Below the pieces are notes generated by a model, which saw only the letters and a list, made by a program, of their open reading frames with translations, had not been told where the DNA came from and made no database searches. From assembly GCA_964570285.1 (NCBI GenBank), contig CAZMXP010000033.1, forward strand, positions 1 to 59,300: a stretch of 59,300 nucleotides of DNA, read 5' to 3'. Made by a program: the position numbers and the translations under genes. Of the stretch, positions 31,400-38,511 are shown one piece after another. Within the stretch, counting starts at the first letter, position 1. Every line of letters starts with the position of its first letter. Source of the DNA: CAZMXP01 sp964570285 (GTDB lineage: Bacteria > Planctomycetota > PLA2).

Positions 31400-31930
31400 G
31401 TGAACAGCGCGCGAAGCATGCTCGAGAGGTACCGGAGATGGTCCCGCCGCCGGGAGTTTCCGGAAGGCAAGATCGTCTCACGGCTCATCGCGTGCGACAT
31501 TCGTCGCGACATCTTGGTCGTCTCGGCGGCGCGGATCGACGAGGGGATCATCAGGGGCCGCGTCCGGACGACGAACCTGCTCTATCGCTCCAAGGGCTTT
31601 GTCCCCGAGCCTGAGTTCGAAGAGGCGAGAGAACTTCGTATCGACGATATGTGGCACTGGACGGGGAAGCGTTGGGGTGGTCTGCCGGACGGAACATCGA
31701 TCGTCGATCACCTCCATGGTAGGGAGCCGCGCGCAGAGTCGGTCGTGGATATGCTCCTTCCCAAGCCACCCAGTAGCGCGAAGGAGCGAATGACCCCATG
31801 GGTGTTAGCGGTCTTGTCGTTCCTGATCGCGGTCGCCGCAGCGTGGGCATCCGCTTGGTGGGACGCCGCTCTCTTCGGCCTGTGGACCGTGTTGCTCGCC
31901 GCGCAAATCTGGAGTTCGCGGCCTTCGTGA
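31400..31930 (+). CDS. Unknown membrane protein in the accessory islet (cassette gene 1)
   Basis: About 176 residues if GTG 31400 is the start. ATG 31418 and TTG 31382 are also in frame and none has a good ribosome site. The first 130 residues are soluble and charged (RRDILVVSAARIDEGIIRGR, then LRIDDMWHWTGKRWGGLPDG). The C-terminus has two hydrophobic helices (WVLAVLSFLIAVAAAWASAWW and AALFGLWTVLLAAQIW), so it is probably membrane anchored. No family was recognised. It ends 5 bases before an attC-like repeat. Base use is less GC-biased than in the neighbouring operons, which fits acquired DNA. Confidence 0.65.
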   Translation: MNSARSMLERYRRWSRRREFPEGKIVSRLIACDIRRDILVVSAARIDEGIIRGRVRTTNLLYRSKGFVPEPEFEEARELRIDDMWHWTGKRWGGLPDGTSIVDHLHGREPRAESVVDMLLPKPPSSAKERMTPWVLAVLSFLIAVAAAWASAWWDAALFGLWTVLLAAQIWSSRPS

Positions 31931-31935
31931 ATGCC

Positions 31936-32034
31936 GTCCGACAAGCCGCTGCAGCCCCCGAGCGGCGAGCACGCCGCGGTCGAGTGCGGTAGCATGGGAG
32001 ACGCCGCTCGCGGCTGAGCGGCAAGCCGCTAGAC
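31936..32034 (+). repeat. attC-like structured repeat 1
   Basis: The left arm 31945-31967 (GCCGCTGCAGCC then CCCGAGCGGCG) pairs with the right arm 32002-32022 (CGCCGCTCGCGGCTGAGCGGC) over about 20 bp. One extra G at 31951 is left unpaired, as the extrahelical base of integron attC sites is. A variable loop of 34 bases separates the arms. Core-like heptamers GTCCGAC (31936-31942) and GCTAGAC (32028-32034) flank it; each differs by one base from the RYYYAAC and GTTRRRY consensus. A second copy lies at 32595-32692. Confidence 0.55.
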
Positions 32035-32051
32035 GGATTCTGGTCAGAATA

Positions 32052-32600
32052 ATGCGCATTGGCTTCCGCGTCTCGGAGCGGTTCGGGCCGCAGGATGGTG
32101 AACGCTGGAGCAAGTACCTCTCGTGGTCGGGGCTGACCCACCTTGAGGAAGTCGTCGGACTGGACGGCTGCCTTTCTCCCTGCCTGCTTGACACGCTTGG
32201 CGCCGAAGACTGGGACCATGTCGTCTTCGGTGACCACATCTTCGCGTGCTTCGACACGCCTGACTACGCGATGCGTCGTGTCGCTGTCGACGTGGACCGT
32301 GAGCGGCTGCAGCTCCTGGCGCTCGCTCGCGAACCCGACGAGAAGGACGTGCTCACGGCGACGCTGCCCGGCTTCGCGCTCAAGGGCTTTGACCTGATCG
32401 AAGAGGCTACCGCCATCAGCGCGCTGACCAACTGTGGTGGATTCGCCGGCGCGTTCGAGGCCGCGGACCTGGTGCCGACCGGCCTGGTTGCCACCTGTTC
32501 GCGAGCGGATGAGATCCGCCAGGCTCTCGCAACGCTCTACCCCGAGGAGAGTCATGCCGACTGCGCCGTCTGGGCTGTCTGGCGCCTAGAAGCCGCATGA
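32052..32600 (+). CDS. Unknown soluble protein in the accessory islet (cassette gene 2)
   Basis: 182 residues. The start ATG (MRIGFRVSERFG) lies 17 bases after the end of attC-like repeat 1. No transmembrane segment or signal peptide is seen. The pattern FRVSERFGPQDGERW, LTHLEEVVGLDGCLSP, then VLTATLPGFALKGFDLIEE is reminiscent of a family of unnamed proteins found in accessory regions, but I cannot name it. The stop codon TGA lies inside the left core-like heptamer of attC-like repeat 2, as is common for genes in integron cassettes. No function can be given. Confidence 0.7.
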   Translation: MRIGFRVSERFGPQDGERWSKYLSWSGLTHLEEVVGLDGCLSPCLLDTLGAEDWDHVVFGDHIFACFDTPDYAMRRVAVDVDRERLQLLALAREPDEKDVLTATLPGFALKGFDLIEEATAISALTNCGGFAGAFEAADLVPTGLVATCSRADEIRQALATLYPEESHADCAVWAVWRLEAA

Positions 32601-32692
32601 CAAGCCGCTGCAGCCCCCGAGCAGCGGGCGCGCGTGTGGCGTGGGCGGGAGCATGGGGCCGCCGCTCGCGGGTGAGCGGCAGGTCCTCAGGC
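32595..32692 (+). repeat. attC-like structured repeat 2
   Basis: The left arm from 32604 (GCCGCTGCAGCCCCCGAGC) pairs with the right arm ending at 32680 (GCCGCTCGCGGGTGAGCGGC). It has the same unpaired G and the same orientation as repeat 1. The arms are nearly identical to those of repeat 1 while the loop differs. The outer heptamers, GCATGAC and CTCAGGC, each depart from the integron consensus at two positions, so the site may be worn out. Confidence 0.5.
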
Positions 32693-32710
32693 CGACAGTG
32701 CGTCAATGTC

Positions 32711-32899
32711 CTACCTGCGGACAATTCGCTCGATTTGGCGCCCGTCCTTCGATCTGTCGTATACGTGGAATTCGACCTCCACATTCGCAGGATCGTCCGC
32801 ATTCAGGCCCACGACACGTCCCGGCGTGCCGCGACGGTGACCGACCCCGGGAACGTCCGCAAGCAGTCGGACGGCTTGGTAGCGGCGCAGCTCCGGCAT
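32711..32899 (-). CDS. Small DUF4926-like protein
   Basis: 62 residues. The sequence YQAVRLLADVPGVGHRRGT followed by GRVVGL and VEVEFHVYD has the layout of DUF4926 proteins, small barrel-like proteins found next to toxin or immunity genes. The match is by eye only. It lies just after attC-like repeat 2 but points the opposite way. No strong ribosome site precedes ATG 32899. If real it is the third gene of the islet. Confidence 0.5.
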   Translation of the reverse strand: MPELRRYQAVRLLADVPGVGHRRGTPGRVVGLNADDPANVEVEFHVYDRSKDGRQIERIVRR

Positions 32900-33062
32900 C
32901 GCGGATCACCGTGTCATCGGGGGGTGCCCGGATGAGTCCCGAGCGGCCGAACACACTGAGGGTTCGAGGGAGCGACGCGGAGCAGGGCTCGGAACAAACC
33001 TCTGGCGGCGCTCCGGACACCCGGCTCCGACTTGACCTCGGCATTCGCGGCCGGCTCTTGAC

Positions 33063-33311
33063 CTAACGCTTTTTGCCCCCGACACCGGGCACGGCCGCGA
33101 CTTGCCTCATCCACGCTGCGATCTGGCGTTCGTCCAGGTCGTCCACGGATGCGAGCTCCACGCCCCGGGTAGACCTGCCCATCCCCACCGGCGTCACCGG
33201 CGGTACCGGCTGGAACGCCGCGCCATTCACGAACATGAGCTTGACGTGGCCGGCGAAGCCGCCGCAACAAGAGCACCAGCCGTCGCCGACGGTAACGCTC
33301 GCACTGAGCAT
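33063..33311 (-). CDS. Hypothetical protein, possibly the remains of a longer gene
   Basis: 82 residues from ATG 33311. The sequence WCSCCGGFAG and HVKLMFVNGAAFQPVP looks protein-like, and the tail ERQIAAWMRQVAAVPGVGG is helical. A second minus-strand frame, 33227-33481, starts MLAWGGEPPRSWGSVEG and contains FVGPSIFLVGAYDFVGVDEG, which also looks real. The two overlap in different frames. One longer gene broken by a frameshift near 33300 would explain both. No family was recognised. Confidence 0.4.
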   Translation of the reverse strand: MLSASVTVGDGWCSCCGGFAGHVKLMFVNGAAFQPVPPVTPVGMGRSTRGVELASVDDLDERQIAAWMRQVAAVPGVGGKKR

Positions 33312-33498
33312 CGCGCTCGCAAGCACCCCTCGTCGACTCCCACGAAGTCGTACGCGCCGACAAGGAAGATTGACGGGCCGACGAAAGCACGCACCGGACA
33401 GCCCTGCGCGCCGCCGCCTACCGGCGGCATTCCCTCGACCGACCCCCACGAACGCGGCGGCTCGCCTCCCCACGCCAGCATCGCGATCGCGCCATTTA

Positions 33499-33533
33499 GC
33501 GCTGATCGCGCGCGCCCCGCGCGCGATCAGCGC
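33499..33533. repeat. Perfect 15-bp palindrome carrying the EF-hand gene stop codon
   Basis: GCGCTGATCGCGCGC (33499-33513) and GCGCGCGATCAGCGC (33519-33533) are perfect inverted repeats with a 5-base loop. The TGA stop of the minus-strand EF-hand gene (33527-33529) lies in one arm and the same TGA is mirrored in the other. No run of T follows. It is likely a terminator or mRNA-protecting hairpin. Confidence 0.8.
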
Positions 33534-34411
33534 AGCTCGTTGCCCGAGAGGACGCCGTCGCCGTTCTTGTCGAGGCGGGCGAGGATGCTCTCGGCGCCGC
33601 CGAGCTCCTCGAGGGTCACGCGACCGTCCTTGTTGGCGTCGTAGCGCTCGAGCAGGCCGGTCTTCGGGGCGGCGGTCGGGCCGTCGGCCATGAACTTGGC
33701 GTCGCCTTCGCGCATGCGGCCCGCGTCGGGGCCCATGTTGAGCTCGTCGAGGGTGACGACGTTGTTCTTGTCGTGGTCGTAGGACCGGAAAAACTCGCCG
33801 GGCCCGTCGTACTCCTTGCTCGTGACCTTCTGGTCGCGGTCCATGTCCCAGAGGTCGAAAAAGTTGTCCGGCGACGGGCGCCGTTTCGCGTCGCGGATCA
33901 CGTCCTTGATATAGCGCGTCACCTCGCGCTCGTTGAGGTTGCCGTCGCGGCTCTTGTCGTAGTTCGAAAAGACCTCCTCGCCGGCCTGGAACTCCTCCTT
34001 CGAGACCTTTCGATTGAGGTCCTTGTCGAAGCGCCGGAAGAAGTCGTCCACGCGCTCCTGGATCGTCCGCGGCTCCTTCGCCATGCCGCCGTCGGACTTC
34101 TGCTCCTCCTTCTTGGATTCCGGCTTCGGTTCCGCCTTGGGCTGCGGCGGCTTCTCCCCCCCCGGAGCCCCCCCCTTGCCCTCCTTCGGCGGCATCGTGA
34201 TCCCGAGGTAGGCGGCGATCTCCATCCGCGTGACCTTGCCGTCGCCGTCCTTGTCCGCCTTCGTGAAGATCCCCTCGTCGGGGATCTCCTCCCGGCTGAG
34301 CACGCCGTCGCCGTCGGCATCGTAGACGCGAAAGACCGTGTCGATCTTCTCCTCCGCCGACGCGGGGAGGGTGAGGAGCCCGAGGAGAGGGGCAAGCCAG
34401 AGGATACGCAC
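33527..34411 (-). CDS. Secreted protein with eight EF-hand calcium-binding loops
   Basis: 294 residues with a signal peptide (MRILWLAPLLGLLTLPASAEE). Eight EF-hand-type loops can be read: DADGDGVLSREE, DKDGDGKVTRME, DKDLNRKVSKEE, DKSRDGNLNERE, DMDRDQKVTSKE, DHDKNNVVTLDE, DANKDGRVTLEE and DKNGDGVLSGNE. A proline/lysine-rich linker (about 78-110) separates the first pair from the rest. Several loops keep all calcium ligands; two have Asn or Lys changes. Such proteins are frequent in planctomycetes. The GTG start shares one base with the stop of the decahaem gene (TAGTG), so it is the last gene of that operon. Confidence 0.9.
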   Translation of the reverse strand: MRILWLAPLLGLLTLPASAEEKIDTVFRVYDADGDGVLSREEIPDEGIFTKADKDGDGKVTRMEIAAYLGITMPPKEGKGGAPGGEKPPQPKAEPKPESKKEEQKSDGGMAKEPRTIQERVDDFFRRFDKDLNRKVSKEEFQAGEEVFSNYDKSRDGNLNEREVTRYIKDVIRDAKRRPSPDNFFDLWDMDRDQKVTSKEYDGPGEFFRSYDHDKNNVVTLDELNMGPDAGRMREGDAKFMADGPTAAPKTGLLERYDANKDGRVTLEELGGAESILARLDKNGDGVLSGNELR

Positions 34412-37308
34412 TACTTCACCTCCGCGAAGAGGATCCGGGAGATCTCCTTCGACGTAAACAGTCTAGCACCTTCGTGGCTGACGTCTTTCAGGGGCAGGCC
34501 GTCGAAGCCGACGAGGCGGTCCAAGGGCAGATACTCGAGGTCGACGCCGACGGCGGGGCCGACGCCGTCGATCGCCCCCGCCTGCGGGATCGGGTTGGTC
34601 CGGCCGGTGACGTCGGCGATCTCGAGGTCGCCGTTGCCGCGGCCCGCGATCAGCGCGAACTGCTTCAGGAAGGGGGCTTGGTAGACCCTGGCGATCCGCA
34701 CCGCCCGCGGGTCGTTGACGGTGCGGCGAGTCGCGACGACATAGGCGGACTCGGGCTCGCTGACCTCCATCTTGACCAGCGTCCCGTTCGAGCTGCTGCC
34801 CTCGGTGCCGACGACGTAGAGGTACTCGCGCTCGCGGGAGGGGATGTCGCCGCCGGTGGAGCCGATGTCGTAGCTGCTGCTGAAGGCGAGCGCGGCACCG
34901 CGGAAAACGCCGGGGAAGCCGCGGCGACCCCCCACCGGGATCGTCTTCGGCTCCCGGGGCCGGGTCACGTCCACGAGGTAGAGGCCCGACTCCCCGTCGG
35001 CGATGAACGCGACGTTGCGCGCCTGCGTGCGCCGCCGGCCGGCGACGTCGGGGCGCGCGGCGAGGAAGTGCACGAGGACGTCGTTGGCGTCCTGCGCGAT
35101 GGTCTCCTCGCCGTTGCAGTCGAGCGTCGCCACGAGCGCCGGCTTGCGCGGCACCGAGACGTCGACGACGCGCAACCCGCCGGGGCCGTCGGCCACGTAG
35201 GCGTGGACGCCATCGACGAAGACGCCGCGCGCCTCGGTCGTGCGCACCTGCGCGACCTGCCTCGGCCGCTGCGGGTTCTCCAGCGACGCGAGCAGCAGCC
35301 CCTCCTTCCCGGCGGCGACAAAGAGCATCCCCTCCCGCACGTGGACCTGCCGCGCGTCCTTCGCGTCGAAGGCGCCGACGCGCTTGGGGGAGACCGGCTC
35401 GGCGAGATCGACGATCTGCACCGAACCGTCCCGGCAGGCGACGTAGGCGGTCTTCATGCGGCCGGAGAGCGGGTCGTTCGCGACCGCGACATGGCGGGGG
35501 TGCGAAGGCAGCGGCGTGTTCGCGATCGCGACGCTCTTGTCGGGGCTCTTGACGTCGAAGCCGGCGACGGTGAGGCCCGCGTCGCCCACGACGACGAAAA
35601 GGTCCCGGAAGAGGTGGAAGTTCTCGGAGCCGGTGCCGAGCACCGAGGGGGCGCCGTGGCACTCGGCGCAGTGGCGCGCGGCCGGCTGCACCGTGTGGAG
35701 CTGGTGGTGGATCAGCGTCATGCCCGAGAGGCCCGCGGCGGTGACCGGAAGGGCCTGGCGCAGGATCGTCTTGCCGCTCTTGTCCCGGAAGGTGCCGGCC
35801 GTCGAGAAGCCGACCATATAGGGGGCGATGCGCCCCTCCGAATTGACGCCGAGGTAGTAGTGGCGGAAGGTCGCGAAGATCTTCTCCTGCGCCGACACCT
35901 GACCCGGCGTCCGCTGGCCGCCGAGGATGTCGAGCTGCGTGAACTGCTCGTTGCGGTCGAAGTGGAAGCCGAAGAAGTTGACGCTCCAGGCGCTGTGGCA
36001 GGTGTAGCACTCCATCCGCCCGTGGGTGATCGGGTCCATCGCCTTCGCCGCGTTCGCGTTGAAGTCCGGGTGGCGCCGGTCGAGCACGTCGACGACCTGC
36101 TTGACCCGGTGCTCCTTGCCGGTGACCCGTCCGGTCAGGATCGCCTCGTCGCCCTCCCAGCGCAGGTGCTTCAGCGTGCCGCCGCGGGTCGTCTCGAAGG
36201 TGGCCTTCGCCGTGAAGGTGCCGTGGCAGGTCGAGCAGGAGACGCCGACGGCATACTCCATCTCGCCGTAGATGTTGCCGTCCCCCATCGTGTCGGAGGA
36301 GTCGTGGCAGTCGATGCAGTGCATGCCGCGCTGGTAGTGCACGTCCGGCGGACAGATGGCGGGATCGTTGAGGAAGAAGCGGCCCTTGCTGAGGCGGTCG
36401 GTGGTGCCGGGCACGTCGGGCCCCCCGGGCACGCCGGGCGGAAGCTGGGCGACCCCGGTGAAGCTCATCCCGATGTTCGCATCGAGGGCGTGGCAGGTCG
36501 TGCAGGTCGCGGTCGGGATCTTCGAGGTCATCTGGTGCTTCACCGGATGGCCCGGCTCGAGGTGGTCGATGTTGGGGTCGCCGCTCTGCGAGAGGCCGTC
36601 GTGGCCGTAGAGGATGTGACAGGCGCCGCACCCCTCGCCCCGGTACCAGCCGTCCTGCCCGAGGCGGCCGCGCAGCCCGACGCCGCGCGAGTAGAGGTGG
36701 CACTGCATGCAGGACTTGCGGGGCAGGTCGCTGAAGTGGCTGCCGATCAGCTCCGGGCTCGAGATCGACGGCAGGCCGATGGCGGGCAGCGACTTGTAGG
36801 CGTGCGCCGGCACGTCGCCGTCGTCGTCGCGCACCGGGAAGATCGAGAAGCGCTGCTTCCTGTCGCGCACGACGCCGTTCTCGTAGAGGCCGTCGGAGAG
36901 GTGGCCGGCCGTCGTGCCGTGCAGCGACTTCTCGAGATTCGAGCACTCCGCCGCGTGGCACTTGCCGCAGGTGTCCGCGACGACGCGCAGGTCGGTCGGA
37001 TTGAGGAAGCGCCGGTAGGCGAGGTCGTACTTCAGCGGCACCGTGCGCTCGTCGTTGGGCGCGGGACGCGTGCCGGGGACGTGGGCCTTCGCCTTGTCGC
37101 GCACCTGCCCGTCGCCGCCGTGGCAATCCACGCAGGAGAGCGGCTCCCACGGATGCATCTCCTCGATGCCCTCATGGCAGGAGATGCATCCCGGGTCGGG
37201 CTTTTGGGCCATCTCGCCCCCCCGCCCTTCCGCGGCCGCGGACGGGGGCCGGACCAGCACGACCCCCGCGATCAGGGCCAGGAGCAGCAGCACCTGCGCC
37301 AAGCGCAC
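34411..37308 (-). CDS. Secreted decahaem cytochrome c fused to a beta-propeller
   Basis: 965 residues with an N-terminal signal. Ten CxxCH haem sites are visible: CISCH, CVDCH, CGKCH, CMQCH, CGACH, CTTCH, CIDCH, CSTCH, CYTCH and CAECH, all within the first 560 residues. The remaining 400 residues form repeats such as YVACRDGSVQIVDLAEPVSP, VFVDGVHAYVADGPGGLRVV and VAFIADGESGLYLVDVTRP, typical of LVIVD-type beta-propellers. A role in periplasmic or surface electron transfer is likely; the propeller may bind a partner or the surface. It is the third gene of a four-gene unit, 7 bases after the DUF1501 gene. Confidence 0.9.
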   Translation of the reverse strand: MRLAQVLLLLALIAGVVLVRPPSAAAEGRGGEMAQKPDPGCISCHEGIEEMHPWEPLSCVDCHGGDGQVRDKAKAHVPGTRPAPNDERTVPLKYDLAYRRFLNPTDLRVVADTCGKCHAAECSNLEKSLHGTTAGHLSDGLYENGVVRDRKQRFSIFPVRDDDGDVPAHAYKSLPAIGLPSISSPELIGSHFSDLPRKSCMQCHLYSRGVGLRGRLGQDGWYRGEGCGACHILYGHDGLSQSGDPNIDHLEPGHPVKHQMTSKIPTATCTTCHALDANIGMSFTGVAQLPPGVPGGPDVPGTTDRLSKGRFFLNDPAICPPDVHYQRGMHCIDCHDSSDTMGDGNIYGEMEYAVGVSCSTCHGTFTAKATFETTRGGTLKHLRWEGDEAILTGRVTGKEHRVKQVVDVLDRRHPDFNANAAKAMDPITHGRMECYTCHSAWSVNFFGFHFDRNEQFTQLDILGGQRTPGQVSAQEKIFATFRHYYLGVNSEGRIAPYMVGFSTAGTFRDKSGKTILRQALPVTAAGLSGMTLIHHQLHTVQPAARHCAECHGAPSVLGTGSENFHLFRDLFVVVGDAGLTVAGFDVKSPDKSVAIANTPLPSHPRHVAVANDPLSGRMKTAYVACRDGSVQIVDLAEPVSPKRVGAFDAKDARQVHVREGMLFVAAGKEGLLLASLENPQRPRQVAQVRTTEARGVFVDGVHAYVADGPGGLRVVDVSVPRKPALVATLDCNGEETIAQDANDVLVHFLAARPDVAGRRRTQARNVAFIADGESGLYLVDVTRPREPKTIPVGGRRGFPGVFRGAALAFSSSYDIGSTGGDIPSREREYLYVVGTEGSSSNGTLVKMEVSEPESAYVVATRRTVNDPRAVRIARVYQAPFLKQFALIAGRGNGDLEIADVTGRTNPIPQAGAIDGVGPAVGVDLEYLPLDRLVGFDGLPLKDVSHEGARLFTSKEISRILFAEVK

Positions 37309-37315
37309 GCGCCAC

Positions 37316-38473
37316 CTACCGGACCAGCAGTTCGCTCATCAGCTTGCCGTCGGAGTGCGACGAGGTCGCCCCGAGCAGCTCGCACGCCGTCGGGCAGACG
37401 TCGATCGACTTCAGGTCCTTCGTGATCGTCTTGCCCTTCTTGAAGTCCGGCCCCGCGGCGAACATCCCGACCTTGCGCAGTTCGGGGGAGTTGTCGCCGT
37501 GGTCGAGGCCGTTGCGCTGGTTGAAGTTGCGGTCGCGCCCGAACTCCGGGAGCACCATCACCGTCGTGCTGTCGCGCAGCTCCGGGTCGGCCTGGATCGA
37601 GTCCCAGAGGCGTCCGAGCTGCTCGTCGGCGCGCCGGATGACCTCGACGTAGGCGTTGTAGGAACCGTGCGCGACATCGGCGTTCTGCAGGACGACCCCC
37701 ATCAGCGTCGGCCGGAAGATGCGCAGCACCGAGACCGCGACGGAGATCGCGCGGGCGTCGCTCGCCCCCGGGCCGGTGATCTGGGCGGTGCGCCCCGAGA
37801 TCTCCTCGAGGATGTACTTCTGCAGCCGCTGGATCGTCTCGGGGTCGTTGGCGAGGCCCGCCTTGACCGCGGGCGGCGGGGCCATCGCCCCGCGCAGGCC
37901 CGCCACCGCCGCCTCCTCCGACTCGCTCGGCACGGACGGCGTGCCGAAGGAGGAGATGACGCGCTGGAACTCGGTGTTGAAGACCCCGTCCGCGTCGATG
38001 AGATTGGCGCCGTACTTCTCGCCGTAGTCCTTGTGCGAGCTGTAGACGAGGTTGCGCTGCTGCGCGCCGCCGCTCGTCGAGAGCCAGACCGTCTGCGCCG
38101 GCAGCTCCTTGTCCTTGCGCACGTACTCGAAGAGCGTCGGGTTCTCCCCGCGCTCGTTCTCGCGGATCCCGGCAAACTCCGTGCGCCCGGTGAAGATCGA
38201 CATCGTCGCGCCGAAGTGGCCGTTGTTCATCACGTTCACGTTGGGGCAGATCACCCCCTGCTGCGCGATGCGCATCAGGTTGGGCACGTTCGCCGGCGTC
38301 TCGTAGGTCTCGCGGCTGCGCACGCCGCCCGCAAACGCGACGAGCACGACGCGCTTGGTCTCGTACTTCTTCTTCGCGTAGGCGAAGGGCGACAGCGACG
38401 AGAGCAGCGGCAGGCCGAGGATGGCCACCCCGCTTCCCTTCAGGAATCCGCGACGGGTCAGTTCTTCACACAT
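37316..38473 (-). CDS. Tat-exported DUF1501 protein (alkaline phosphatase/sulfatase fold)
   Basis: 385 residues. The N-terminus carries a twin-arginine signal, TRRGFLKGSG, followed by a hydrophobic stretch. DUF1501 features include VVLVAFAGGVRSRETYETP, the NNGHFGATMSIFTGRTEFAG region and VMVLPEFGRDRNFNQRNGLDHG with its conserved His/Asp pair. The fold is that of alkaline phosphatases and sulfatases, but no substrate is known. In planctomycetes DUF1501 genes lie beside genes for cytochrome c/DUF1549-type proteins, as here (38 bases from the previous gene). Confidence 0.88.
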   Translation of the reverse strand: MCEELTRRGFLKGSGVAILGLPLLSSLSPFAYAKKKYETKRVVLVAFAGGVRSRETYETPANVPNLMRIAQQGVICPNVNVMNNGHFGATMSIFTGRTEFAGIRENERGENPTLFEYVRKDKELPAQTVWLSTSGGAQQRNLVYSSHKDYGEKYGANLIDADGVFNTEFQRVISSFGTPSVPSESEEAAVAGLRGAMAPPPAVKAGLANDPETIQRLQKYILEEISGRTAQITGPGASDARAISVAVSVLRIFRPTLMGVVLQNADVAHGSYNAYVEVIRRADEQLGRLWDSIQADPELRDSTTVMVLPEFGRDRNFNQRNGLDHGDNSPELRKVGMFAAGPDFKKGKTITKDLKSIDVCPTACELLGATSSHSDGKLMSELLVR

Positions 38474-38511
38474 GCTTCACCTCGCAGGGGGAGACGGGTA
38501 CGGGGCACATC

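Noticed and set aside
33061..33067. ACCTAAC, a perfect match to the integron core heptamer
   Set aside because: No pairing arm or loop of the attC type lies nearby, and the same heptamer occurs at the lexA promoter. Seven bases alone are expected by chance.
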